This document shows positions 8,074 through 16,345 of a stretch of DNA of 64,000 bases, one piece after another (within the stretch, counting starts at the first letter, position 1; each line of letters starts with the position of its first letter). A program made the translations under genes and the position numbers. The notes under the pieces were generated by a model, which was not told the DNA's origin, made no database searches, and saw only the letters and a list, made by a program, of their open reading frames with translations. This DNA comes from Firmicutes bacterium ASF500 (GTDB taxonomy: Bacteria; Bacillota; Clostridia; Oscillospirales; Oscillospiraceae), in the NCBI GenBank assembly GCA_000492175.2, contig CP097573.1:2914001-2978000 (forward strand), given 5' to 3'.

Positions 8074-8109
8074 AGCATTGACACCTTCACGGTGGAAGGT
8101 GTCAATGCT
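8074..8109. repeat. 36-bp hairpin, left copy of IS1182 target duplication
   Basis: Arms AGCATTGACACCTTC and GAAGGTGTCAATGCT (15 bp, perfect) around ACGGTG. An identical copy lies at 9700-9735, directly after the element. Both copies touch the element ends. Confidence 0.9.
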
Positions 8110-9699
8110 CAGCCTGTCGAAAAAGTCTGCCTTTTGGTAGACTTTTTCATGTAAAGATGATAAAATAGGGAGTAAGGGGTGAGGGAAATGTTGGAGCGAG
8201 GGAAAAATGAGCGAGGGGTCATAGAAATGGTGGACACAGAAAGCCTGGTGCCGCCCGAACATCTATTGCGGCAGGTGGATGCAGCGGTAGATTTCGAGAA
8301 ATTGTACAAAATCGTGGAGGCGTCGTACAGCAAAGAAGAGGGCCGGCGGAGCATCGACCCAGTGGTGCTGTTCAAAATTGTATTGCTGCAGCATTTGGAT
8401 GGGAATACCTCTTTGCGGGGAACGCTGCGCAGGGCGCAGACAGATGTAGCATACCGGTGGTTTCTGCGATACACGCTGAGTGAGGAGCTGCCCCATTTTT
8501 CCACGGTGAGCTACAACTTCCGGCACCGGTACACTCCGGAAACGATAGAGTTGGTGTTTCAGTGGATATTGGAGGAGGCGGGCAGTGCGGGAGCACTGAC
8601 CCCGGCGGCGGTATTTATAGATGGGACACACATCAAAGCCAGCGCAAATCTGAAGAAGAAAATGAAGCAGGAAGTACCGGCAGCAGCAAAACGATACCAG
8701 GAAGAACTGCTGGCGGAGGTGAACGCGGACCGGGAGGCTCATGGAAAAAAGCCACTGGATGATGAAGAAGAACCACCCAAAGCTGGAGGGAAGAAACAGG
8801 ACAACACCTCAAAAAAGAAGCAGGCCCGGAGGAAGAGAGAGGCGAAAAAGCAGAAAACAGTAACGGTATCCACCACAGACCCGGAGTGTGGAATGTTCCA
8901 CAAAGGGGAGCACGAGCGGTGCTTCGCTTATGAGGCCCATACCGCCTGTGACAAGAGCGGTTACGTATTGGAAACAGTGGTCACCCCCGGAAATGTCCAT
9001 GACAGCGTGGCGTTTGACGATGTTTACGACAAATTGATTCAATCGTTTCCAGAGGTGGAAACAGTGGTGGCAGACGCTGCCTACAAGACCCCGCATATCT
9101 GCAAAAAGGTATTTCGAGATGGCCGGGTATTGTCTACAGCCTACAAGCGGCCCATGACGATGAAGGGTGGACATCCCTGGTGGTCTTACGTCTATGATGA
9201 ATATTATGACTGCGTGATCTGCCCGGAATACCACATCCTGTCCTACCGCACCACCAACCGGGATGGATACCGTGAATACCGCAGCGATCCGAAAATTTGT
9301 GCCCAGTGCCCCACCCGGCATTTATGTACAAAATCCAAAAGCTTCGTAAAGACTGTCCTGCGGCACATCTGGAAGGGCTACGAGGAACTGGCCGATGATG
9401 CCAGGTACACCTCGGAGTACAAGCAGCTCTATGCAAGGCGCAAAGAGACCATTGAGCGAGTTTTTGCCGATGCAAAAGAAAAACACGCCATGCGCTATAC
9501 CGTTTACCGTGGTCTGGCCCAGGTTTCCAACTGGGTGAGGCTTAAATTTGCTGCCATGAACCTCAAAAAGTTGGCAAGATGGAAAGCCAGAAAGCGCTTT
9601 GCTCCGCCTTCCTCCACACCCTCCTCCTACATTTTATTCCTCGTTAACGTTGTGCCCTGTCTGGCTTCATTACCAGACAGGCCATTTTTCGACAAGCTG
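8110..9699 (+). mobile_element. IS1182 family element, copy 2
   Basis: 1590 bp with CAGCCTGTCGAAAAA at the left end and TTTTTCGACAAGCTG at the right. It is flanked by two identical 36-bp hairpins, so the intact flank pair preserves the original insertion: the element entered a palindrome and the whole hairpin was duplicated. Confidence 0.9.
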
Positions 9700-9897
9700 A
9701 GCATTGACACCTTCACGGTGGAAGGTGTCAATGCTGACTTGCGCTATTATACCCCTGCGCTGGCGCGGCGAAGCAGGTGTTTTCAAGAAAGCAGGAGAAT
9801 TTTCAGACCGCTCTTACTGTTTTTGTACACCTTCAGGCGCAAAATTTCTATTGCGCGGGCGGAGATTATCTGTTATAATCATACTAGCGTAGTATGA
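8188..9897 (+). CDS. IS1182 family transposase, copy 2
   Basis: Same protein as copy 1 with scattered substitutions (for example EASYSKEE versus EPLYSEEE, ECGMFHK versus ESGMFQK). 504 codons lie inside the element and end exactly at its last base (FFDKL from the inverted repeat). No stop codon follows within the element, so translation continues 65 codons through the duplicated hairpin and the promoter of the SLH protein gene to a TAG at 9895-9897. ATG 8188 follows AAGGGGTGAGGGA. All conserved blocks are present, so it is probably functional. Confidence 0.88.
   Translation: MLERGKNERGVIEMVDTESLVPPEHLLRQVDAAVDFEKLYKIVEASYSKEEGRRSIDPVVLFKIVLLQHLDGNTSLRGTLRRAQTDVAYRWFLRYTLSEELPHFSTVSYNFRHRYTPETIELVFQWILEEAGSAGALTPAAVFIDGTHIKASANLKKKMKQEVPAAAKRYQEELLAEVNADREAHGKKPLDDEEEPPKAGGKKQDNTSKKKQARRKREAKKQKTVTVSTTDPECGMFHKGEHERCFAYEAHTACDKSGYVLETVVTPGNVHDSVAFDDVYDKLIQSFPEVETVVADAAYKTPHICKKVFRDGRVLSTAYKRPMTMKGGHPWWSYVYDEYYDCVICPEYHILSYRTTNRDGYREYRSDPKICAQCPTRHLCTKSKSFVKTVLRHIWKGYEELADDARYTSEYKQLYARRKETIERVFADAKEKHAMRYTVYRGLAQVSNWVRLKFAAMNLKKLARWKARKRFAPPSSTPSSYILFLVNVVPCLASLPDRPFFDKLSIDTFTVEGVNADLRYYTPALARRSRCFQESRRIFRPLLLFLYTFRRKISIARAEIICYNHTSVV
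9700..9735. repeat. 36-bp hairpin, right copy of IS1182 target duplication
   Basis: Identical to 8074-8109; a perfect 15-bp stem. Confidence 0.9.
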
Positions 9898-9902
9898 TTA
9901 TA
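9851..9902 (+). promoter_or_regulatory. Sigma-A promoter with 29-bp palindromic operator
   Basis: TTGCGC (9851-9856), 17-bp spacer, TATAAT (9874-9879). The -10 box is the first part of a perfect palindrome: TATAATCATACTA (9874-9886), GCG, TAGTATGATTATA (9890-9902). A dimeric regulator bound here would block the -10 and start site. The site lies 72 bp before the SLH protein start. Confidence 0.7.
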
Positions 9903-9973
9903 GCACGCATCAAATTTCCCGCCGGAGGCGGGGGAGCGGCCTGAGGGCCTGAAGCAAAAGGGGAGGAGTATTT

Positions 9974-12900
9974 TTGTATCACAGAACGAGAGTTCGGATC
10001 GCGGCGGCTTTGTTGGCGGTTTGCATCATGGCGGCGGCGTTTCCGGGGGCGGCCCTGGCCGTAGACGAGCAGACTGGAACGACCCACGTGGCTGACAACG
10101 TCCCTAATCTGGACGCAATCGTGGCAGCAGCCAACGATGGCGATGTCATCGAAATAAGCGGACAATGTACGGTCAACGATATCTTCCAAGGCGGTCCCTG
10201 GGTGATTAACAAAGCTGTTACGATCCGCGGCGCAGTTGGTGCAGTGTTCAACGACAAAGGTGCGGTTGAAGGGGATAGAGTTTACCTTCGCGCCAGCGGA
10301 ATTGTCCTAGGGGCAAATGTTAAATTTGAAAACCTGGGTTTTGTCTTTGCCAACCCTGTGCGCAACGCTGTTATGGCGAACGGCTATACCCTATCCCTGA
10401 GAAATGTCATTTGCGACCCAAAGGCGAATGCTGTTCATCTGTTCTGCGGCGGAGCAACAGAGGCAGGGGCGAATATTGGTGCTAAGTCCGGGCCTCACGG
10501 GAATATTATCATTGAGAACTGTCCCAATATAGGTAATGTCTATGCCGGCAGCATCTCTACTGACAACCAGCCCAACGAATCCTCGATTCCCGCTACTGTT
10601 ACGATGAGCGGTACGAGCAAGGCGGGGGAATTTTACGGCTGCGGGGCGTTGCAAACATACTATCCCGGTGACGAGATGATAAATCCCGACTTTGTTATTG
10701 ACCCTCCTGACCCCAACCTCGAAAAATATCGTGTAACCGAAGATGTCACCTTCAATCTTTACTTTACATCCACCTCCATGGTGGACGGCGCTACCGGCGG
10801 CGGTAAAAACGCCGCTGTAGTCTACACAGGCAATGGCAGCCTCAATGACGGCCTTACTTTGAAGAACCTGTCCAGTCTTAAGGTGGGCAGCGGTGGGAAC
10901 CTGACGCCTAAGGCGGGCAGCAATCTTGTCAACGCGGAGCTTGTTGTTCCTGATTCAAGCGTTCTGGGGCTTACCAATCTAACCAACCTGGAATTTGCCA
11001 GCCTTCAGGGCGGCGGAGACCTTGTCCTGGGCCAGACGCAGACCTTGACCATCGGCGGCAGTGTGTCAGGGACAACCAGAATCGGCATCGGTAGTATCTT
11101 TAACGGAGCTTCACAGCAGGCTCCTGCAATAGGTCATACTTACGTCAGTGCGTCCCAGTCCGCTGATGGTGATTTTGAGCTCATTTGCCCCGGCAACAAA
11201 CCCAACCTGAAACTGGTCCGGGACAACAACGGCAACTGGACTGCCGAAGATGATTCCCCCGGCGGGGAGGAAAAGCCGCCGTCCAAGCTGGTAAGCTTTG
11301 CCCCGGGGGATGTCCATGTCACGAGAGCGGAAGATAAGTCAAAAATCTTTATCCCATTGAAAACAGTTTACAGCGGTGATCCATTGGACTTGGAAAATAT
11401 CAGGCTTGCCGTTCGCATAAATGGTGTTGACGCCGTATTCAGTTCACATGACACTGTAGGGGACGGCTATAAAACTGACGATTTGTATGTAATGGTGTGG
11501 CCTACAGACGATGGGGATGAACTGCTGGTTTATAACGGAGGCAACCCGTTGTTTGCACCGGTTTCTGACGGCGTGTACCGCATTGAGATTACTGTCCCGG
11601 GAACCTACACCGCTTCTGGAACGGACCTCTCCGCCTCCTGTACGCTGACGGTTGGCGATAATGTGACGCCTCCGCCCATCAGTATCCCCATCCCCACCGC
11701 GAACACCGGCCTGAAATGGACGGGAGCCGAACAGACCGGCGTGAAGGAGGGGAGCGGCTACGAGCTGACCGGGCACAAGGCCACCGCTGTGGGCAGCTAC
11801 ACCGCCTCCGCCGCGTTGAAATCCGGCTATCAGTGGGACGATGGGACCACCACATCGAAAGACATCCCCTGGAGCATCGCCAAGGCGGACGGGCCCGCCG
11901 CCCCCGCCGGGCTGTCCGCCGCTCCGCCCACCTCGGCGGGCGGAGCGGACGGAAAAATCCTCGGCGTTACGGCGGCGATGGAGTACGCTGCCCGAGCGGA
12001 TTTCTCCGACGCGAAAAGCTGTACCGGCACTGAGATCACAAACCTGACCTCTGGAACCTACTTTGTGCGTCTGCGTTCCACACAGACGCATGAGGCGGGG
12101 GTCCCCGCCTCGATCACCGTTCCGGATTTCAGCGCGCCCACCGTCGTCTCCATCCGGGTGAACAGCACCGGCCATAAGACCAGCTACGAGGTGAACAGCC
12201 CGCTGGATGTGACCGGGCTCACCATTGAGGCGGTCTACTCCAACCAGAGCACGCAGACCGTTCCGGTTACGGCGAATATGGTCAGCGGCTTCGATTCCAG
12301 CACGGCGGGCAGCAAGACCTTGACCATCACCTACGAGGGCAGTAAGACCACCTATGTGATCGAGGTGAAAGCGGAGGAGCAGCCCAGCCACACCCACAGC
12401 TGGAGCACGAGCTGGAGCGGCGACTCCAACTACCACTGGTATGACTGTCAGGCGAAGGACTGCCCCATCACGAAGGACCGTGAAAAGGAGGGCTATGGCT
12501 CCCACAAGGCCGGGCCCTGGATCACGGACAGGGCGGCGACGAGCAGCCGGACTGGCAGACGCCACAAGGAATGCACCGTCTGCGGCTATGTGATGGAACA
12601 GGAGACCATACCGGCCACCGGCTCCTCCTCCGGCGGCGGGAGCTCCTCCGGGAGCCATACCACCACCGAGAAAAATCCGGACGGCGCCACCACCACGATC
12701 AAGACGGACAATAAGACTGGCGCTGTCACCACCACCATCAAACAGCCCGACGGCTCTACCACCACGACGGTTCAGAACTTGGACGGCTCCAGCAAGACCA
12801 CTGTGAACCGCGCGGACAGGGTGGCCTCCGAGACCAGCGTGGACCACTGGGGCAACGCTGAGGCGCGGGTCAAGGTCCCGTCCCAGGTCACGCAGGAGGC

Positions 12901-13663
12901 CCAGCGGGAAGATAAGGCGGTTCTGCTTCCTGTTCCGGAGCTGCCTGTGACCAGAGAGGGCTCGATTTCCGTCACCATCCAGACCTCCAGCAAGCGTCCG
13001 GTCAAGGTGGAGGTGCCCGTGGCTGAGCCCGGGCCCGGCACAGTGGCTGTGATCATCCACCCCAACGGCGTTGAGGAGGTCGTCAAGACCTCGGTCGTCA
13101 CGGAGCAGGGCGTGCTGTTGAAGGTGCCGGACAGGGCTGTGGTGATGGTGAAGGACAACAGCAAGTCTTTTTCTGACGTGAACGGCCACTGGGCGAAGGA
13201 CGCCATCGGCTTTGTTTCCGCCCGGGAGCTGTTTCAGGGCGAGGGTGCGTCCACCTTTGTGCCCGACGACGGGATGTCCCGCGCTATGCTGATGACTGTG
13301 CTGGCCCGCCTGGACGGCGCGGACACCAGCCAGGGCGGAGCCTGGTACGCGGGGGGCATGGACTGGGCGGTTGCCAACGGCATCAGCGACGGTTCCAACC
13401 CGGAGGGTATCATTACCAGAGAGCAGCTTGTCTCCATGCTGCACCGCTACGCCGGAAGTCCCGCGGCGGACGGCGAAGCGCTGCCGTTTAAGGACGCGCA
13501 GACGGTAAGCGGCTATGCCCAGGAGTCCATGCGCTGGGCCGTGGAGAATGGTATTTTACACGGCTATGAAGACGGCCTCCTGGCTCCCGGCGGCGGCGCG
13601 ACCCGGGCCGAGGTCGCGGCCATCCTCACACGATATATTGAGCTTTTAAACAAAACCGCATAA
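9974..13663 (+). CDS. SLH-domain surface protein with Ig-like module
   Basis: 1229 residues. A signal peptide (residues 1-29, cleavage after PGAALA) is followed by a beta-helix-like region (about 40-420, many Asn/Gly-rich strands). Then come bacterial Ig-like modules, the clearest around 715-800 with VVSIRVNSTG and LTITYEG, a Cys-containing CTVCGYVMEQ segment, and a Ser/Gly/Thr linker. Three SLH modules close the protein (from about 1066: FSDVNGHWAKDAIGFV; WAVANGISDG; WAVENGILHGYEDG), which anchor it to wall polymers. The start is TTG 9974, set by GGGGAGGAG five bases upstream. Its role (adhesin, S-layer component or binding protein) is not visible. Expression is probably controlled at the palindrome over its promoter. 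Confidence 0.85.
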   Translation: MYHRTRVRIAAALLAVCIMAAAFPGAALAVDEQTGTTHVADNVPNLDAIVAAANDGDVIEISGQCTVNDIFQGGPWVINKAVTIRGAVGAVFNDKGAVEGDRVYLRASGIVLGANVKFENLGFVFANPVRNAVMANGYTLSLRNVICDPKANAVHLFCGGATEAGANIGAKSGPHGNIIIENCPNIGNVYAGSISTDNQPNESSIPATVTMSGTSKAGEFYGCGALQTYYPGDEMINPDFVIDPPDPNLEKYRVTEDVTFNLYFTSTSMVDGATGGGKNAAVVYTGNGSLNDGLTLKNLSSLKVGSGGNLTPKAGSNLVNAELVVPDSSVLGLTNLTNLEFASLQGGGDLVLGQTQTLTIGGSVSGTTRIGIGSIFNGASQQAPAIGHTYVSASQSADGDFELICPGNKPNLKLVRDNNGNWTAEDDSPGGEEKPPSKLVSFAPGDVHVTRAEDKSKIFIPLKTVYSGDPLDLENIRLAVRINGVDAVFSSHDTVGDGYKTDDLYVMVWPTDDGDELLVYNGGNPLFAPVSDGVYRIEITVPGTYTASGTDLSASCTLTVGDNVTPPPISIPIPTANTGLKWTGAEQTGVKEGSGYELTGHKATAVGSYTASAALKSGYQWDDGTTTSKDIPWSIAKADGPAAPAGLSAAPPTSAGGADGKILGVTAAMEYAARADFSDAKSCTGTEITNLTSGTYFVRLRSTQTHEAGVPASITVPDFSAPTVVSIRVNSTGHKTSYEVNSPLDVTGLTIEAVYSNQSTQTVPVTANMVSGFDSSTAGSKTLTITYEGSKTTYVIEVKAEEQPSHTHSWSTSWSGDSNYHWYDCQAKDCPITKDREKEGYGSHKAGPWITDRAATSSRTGRRHKECTVCGYVMEQETIPATGSSSGGGSSSGSHTTTEKNPDGATTTIKTDNKTGAVTTTIKQPDGSTTTTVQNLDGSSKTTVNRADRVASETSVDHWGNAEARVKVPSQVTQEAQREDKAVLLPVPELPVTREGSISVTIQTSSKRPVKVEVPVAEPGPGTVAVIIHPNGVEEVVKTSVVTEQGVLLKVPDRAVVMVKDNSKSFSDVNGHWAKDAIGFVSARELFQGEGASTFVPDDGMSRAMLMTVLARLDGADTSQGGAWYAGGMDWAVANGISDGSNPEGIITREQLVSMLHRYAGSPAADGEALPFKDAQTVSGYAQESMRWAVENGILHGYEDGLLAPGGGATRAEVAAILTRYIELLNKTA

Positions 13664-13671
13664 TAATGAAG

Positions 13672-13710
13672 GGAGCCGGGCAAATGCCCGGCTCCTGGAG
13701 TATTTTTGCG
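13672..13710. terminator. Bidirectional terminator between SLH gene and flagellin
   Basis: GGAGCCGGGCA-aa-TGCCCGGCTCC (13672-13695), then TATTTTTG. It lies between the ends of two convergent genes. Confidence 0.75.
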
Positions 13711-13724
13711 CTTTAAAATGTGAA

Positions 13725-15488
13725 TTAGCCCAGCAGCTGGAGAACGCCCTGGGGCACCTGGTTGGCCTGGGCCAGCATGGCCTGGGCGGACTGCACCAGG
13801 ATGTTGTTCTTCACATAGGACATCATCTCTTCGGCCACGTCGGTGTCGCGGATGGTGGACTCGGCGTCCTGAATGTTCTCGGCCATCACGGACAGGTTGT
13901 TCTGGGTGTGCTCCAGACGGTTCTGGTAAGCGCCCAGGTCGCCGCGGACGGAGGACACGTTGTTGATGGCGTCCTTGACGGTCTGGATCGCGGCGGCGGC
14001 ATCCTCACGGGTGGCAACGCTCAGCTTGTCAATGCCGAGGGCCTTGGTGTGCATATCGCCCACGGAGACCCGCAGCTGGTTGTAGTCGTCGGAGGTATCG
14101 CCGATCTGGAGGGTCAGACCGCCGCCCTCCTTGGTGCTCGCGCCGTTGCTGATCTTGATGAAAGTGTCAGTAGCAGCGGGGGTGGCGGCGGCATCCGTCC
14201 AAACGCCGGTGTCAACCTCGCCCTGCGTCACCTCGAGGCCGGTGGCGTGCTTGATCTTCTTGACCATCTCGGCGATGTCGGCGGCGGCGGGGCCATCGCC
14301 AGCATTCTGGCTCTCAGTACCAAGCTCCACCCAGTGCTCGATACCGGCTTCCTTCATCTTGGCGATGTTCTCGTCGGTCACAGCGCCCTTCTCAACGAAA
14401 ACAAACTTCTCGCCGTTGATCTCGAAGGTGGCCTTCTCCAGGGAGGTTTTGTCAATCGCGTGGTCAAGGACCATGGCCTTGGACAGGTCAAGAGCCTGGT
14501 AGGCGTCTGCGCCCACAATGTGGGCACCGGCAGTAACCTTATCAGGACCGGCAACCTTATTTGTTCCGCCGAAAGCGGTGGCGGCGCCAGCGGCGTTGGT
14601 GTAGGTCATATCGACAGAGTCGACGTTGGCGGGGCCAGCGCCGGCCGTCTTGGCTGTCAGAACCAGCTTATTGGCCGTAGTGCCATCAACCTTGAAAGTA
14701 TCACCCAGCTCGCTCTCCTCGATCTGCTTGGCAAATGCGCTGGTCATGGTGGCCTCGGTTAGAACCGCATTACCGGCAGCGCCGGCGGCCAGCATCTCAT
14801 TGCCATCCTTATCCACAAGGTTGAACTTGGTAGGATCTGTCTTGTCCGCTGCAACAGTAAGCTCGAAGTCATACTTCTTTCCATCGGACATGGAGATGCT
14901 CATAGTGACCTTTTCGCCGCCCGTGGCGGTGATAGTCCCCAGCTGAGCAGTGTTAATGGTGGACTTCGCAGTGGTGGCGGCCACATCGGTGATCCCGGCG
15001 GCCAGAGCGCCCTTGATGGAATCCCAGCCCTCGAAGTCGGCGGAGGAAGCCTTGCCGGTGGAGGACAGGGAACCGTCCAGCAGCTTGATGCCGTTGAAGT
15101 TGGCGGAGTCGGCGATACGGTTGATTTCATCCCGGAGCTGGTTGACCTCCTTCTGGAGGGCCTCACGGTCGACCTCGTCCTGATAGGTGCCGTTGGCGGA
15201 CTGAGTTGCCAGGTAGTCCATGCGGTTGAGCATGTCCTGGATCTCCTGCATGGCGCCCTCAGCGGTCTTCACCAGGGAGACACCGTCCTTGACGTTCTTC
15301 TGAGCGGCCTTCAGACCAGTGATCTGAGCACGCATCTTCTCAGAAATAGCCAGACCGGCGGCGTCGTCACCGGCGCGGTTGATCTTGTAGCCGGAGGACA
15401 GCTTCTCCAGGTTCTTGGACAGAGCGGAGGTGTTGTTGTTGTAGTTGCGGTAGGCGTTCATGGCCATTATATTGTGCTGAATACGCAT
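13725..15488 (-). CDS. hag: Flagellin
   Basis: 587 residues. Conserved D0/D1 ends are clear: MRIQHNIMAMNAYRNYNNNT, LEKLSSGYKINRAGDDAAGL and EKMRAQITGLKAAQKNVKDG at the N-terminus, ENIQDAESTIRDTDVAEEM and AQANQVPQGVLQLLG at the C-terminus. About 330 central residues form the exposed D2/D3 region, larger than the compact ~275-residue Bacillus flagellin. The protein polymerises into the filament after export. ATG 15488 follows AAAGGAG. In Bacillus, hag sits next to fliW-csrA; here it lies 19 kb away, behind an extended CsrA paralogue and a dead TnpB gene on the same strand. The roughly 130-nt leader contains GGA motifs that could be CsrA sites. No convincing sigma-28 promoter was found directly upstream. 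Confidence 0.95.
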   Translation of the reverse strand: MRIQHNIMAMNAYRNYNNNTSALSKNLEKLSSGYKINRAGDDAAGLAISEKMRAQITGLKAAQKNVKDGVSLVKTAEGAMQEIQDMLNRMDYLATQSANGTYQDEVDREALQKEVNQLRDEINRIADSANFNGIKLLDGSLSSTGKASSADFEGWDSIKGALAAGITDVAATTAKSTINTAQLGTITATGGEKVTMSISMSDGKKYDFELTVAADKTDPTKFNLVDKDGNEMLAAGAAGNAVLTEATMTSAFAKQIEESELGDTFKVDGTTANKLVLTAKTAGAGPANVDSVDMTYTNAAGAATAFGGTNKVAGPDKVTAGAHIVGADAYQALDLSKAMVLDHAIDKTSLEKATFEINGEKFVFVEKGAVTDENIAKMKEAGIEHWVELGTESQNAGDGPAAADIAEMVKKIKHATGLEVTQGEVDTGVWTDAAATPAATDTFIKISNGASTKEGGGLTLQIGDTSDDYNQLRVSVGDMHTKALGIDKLSVATREDAAAAIQTVKDAINNVSSVRGDLGAYQNRLEHTQNNLSVMAENIQDAESTIRDTDVAEEMMSYVKNNILVQSAQAMLAQANQVPQGVLQLLG

Positions 15489-15619
15489 GAGTTTTGCTCC
15501 TTTCGTTATTTGTGTGCCCGCGGCTTCCTTACCGTGTGACACAGGTCTGTTTCGCGCCGTTTTCCGGTATCCGGCCGGACTGCCAGATCGCGGCGCTGTA
15601 CTATATTTCAACCGGCTCG
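15489..15619 (-). promoter_or_regulatory. Flagellin leader with possible CsrA sites
   Basis: On the minus strand the leader contains CCGGATACCGG (15564-15574), which can fold as a short stem exposing GGA, then AAGGAAGCC, and the Shine-Dalgarno AAAGGAG (15497-15503). CsrA binds GGA in loops and over the Shine-Dalgarno of hag mRNA in Bacillus. The pairing here is inferred by eye. Confidence 0.4.
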
Positions 15620-16003
15620 TCAGCCGTTTGAAAACTGGGTGGTTTGCGGGGAATCACCGGCTCCGCCGTCCGCAGGCGGAAACATGTGGTTGAGCTGCCG
15701 CCGCAGGGCCTGCACGTCGCTGTTTGCGCCGTCCATCTCCTCCAGCAGCCTCCGCATCGCGGCCAGGGCCTGAGCCTTGCTTCTGTTCCAGATGAGCTCC
15801 TTTTTGTGGTAGCGGTGGCCGTCGTACACGCACTCAGGGCGCTGACCGCCGTTTCGCTCCAGGACCTCCCCCCGCAGGATGGGGACCTCTTTCGGGGCGT
15901 GGATTACCAGCCTGCACCGGTCGCCTGTGACATGGTCCAGCTGGACCACCACATTCTCGCCGATGGTCATATACTCGCCCTGGTTCAGACTCAAACAGAG
16001 CAT
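15620..16003 (-). CDS. CsrA paralogue with C-terminal extension
   Basis: 127 residues; canonical CsrA is 60-80. Residues 1-52 align without gaps to CsrA: MLCLSLNQGEYMTIGENVVV and IHAPKEVPILRGEVLER, keeping Leu4 and Arg44, the residues most important for RNA binding in E. coli CsrA. Residues 55-127 are an extension of unknown function, with a charged helix (about 76-107) and a flexible Gly/Gln/Ser tail. ATG 16003 follows AAGGAG. The flagellin gene starts 132 bp downstream on the same strand; a nuclease-dead TnpB gene lies upstream. A second, normal csrA sits next to fliW at 32944. The paralogue may bind flagellin mRNA without obeying FliW (inference). Confidence 0.75.
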   Translation of the reverse strand: MLCLSLNQGEYMTIGENVVVQLDHVTGDRCRLVIHAPKEVPILRGEVLERNGGQRPECVYDGHRYHKKELIWNRSKAQALAAMRRLLEEMDGANSDVQALRRQLNHMFPPADGGAGDSPQTTQFSNG

Positions 16004-16139
16004 TTTTTCAACTCCTTTTTCACAAGGCGGTCCGGCACTCCATCCTTCCGCCATTTTTCATCGTCATAATATTTTGGACAGCCCTGTCACAGGCTTTCAG
16101 GCGCGCGCACGCGCCCTCTCGTTTCCCACCCTCCGGCCT

Positions 16140-16345
16140 GGAAAACGCTGAGCGAAACACAAATTCTTTTGAGCTTCGCTCAACGCCCTCCAGCCGAATC
16201 GCGGGCATTCCCCGGCGTCCCGACCGGCATCGTCGGAGCAAAGTCCATTTCGTTCGGAACACCCTGCCGGGCATTCCTCACTTCACTCCCTTGCTCCTCC
16301 TCTCCAACCGCGACCCGCTTACGCTGGGCTCGCGGTTGGTAAAAA
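16140..16345 (-). ncRNA. Candidate guide RNA (omega-RNA-like) at the 3' end of the dead TnpB gene
   Basis: TnpB guide RNAs overlap the 3' end of the tnpB frame and end in a guide. Here, on the minus strand, a perfect 10-bp stem CCAACCGCGA / TCGCGGTTGG (16304-16339) spans the stop codon. A GC-rich structured stretch follows, then a GAGC-gaa-GCTC hairpin (16171-16181) and AAAAGAATTTGTG (16158-16170), which resembles the end of IS605-type right ends. The bases after it, TTTCGCTCAGCGTTTTCC (16157 to 16140), are my candidate guide. The whole assignment rests on position and hairpins and has not been tested. The rest of the 315-bp gap to the CsrA-like gene shows only a GGCGCG-tgcg-CGCGCC hairpin. 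Confidence 0.4.

Noticed and set aside
11444..13444. Long open frame on the minus strand (about 666 codons)
   Set aside because: Antisense to the SLH protein gene; high GC removes stop codons in that frame. Low-complexity composition, no ribosome binding site, no family match.
16040..16115. Possible sigma-28 promoter for flagellin on the minus strand (TGAAA-N15-GTCCAAAA)
   Set aside because: Only about 5 of 8 bases of the -10 match and the -35 is imperfect; too weak to call.
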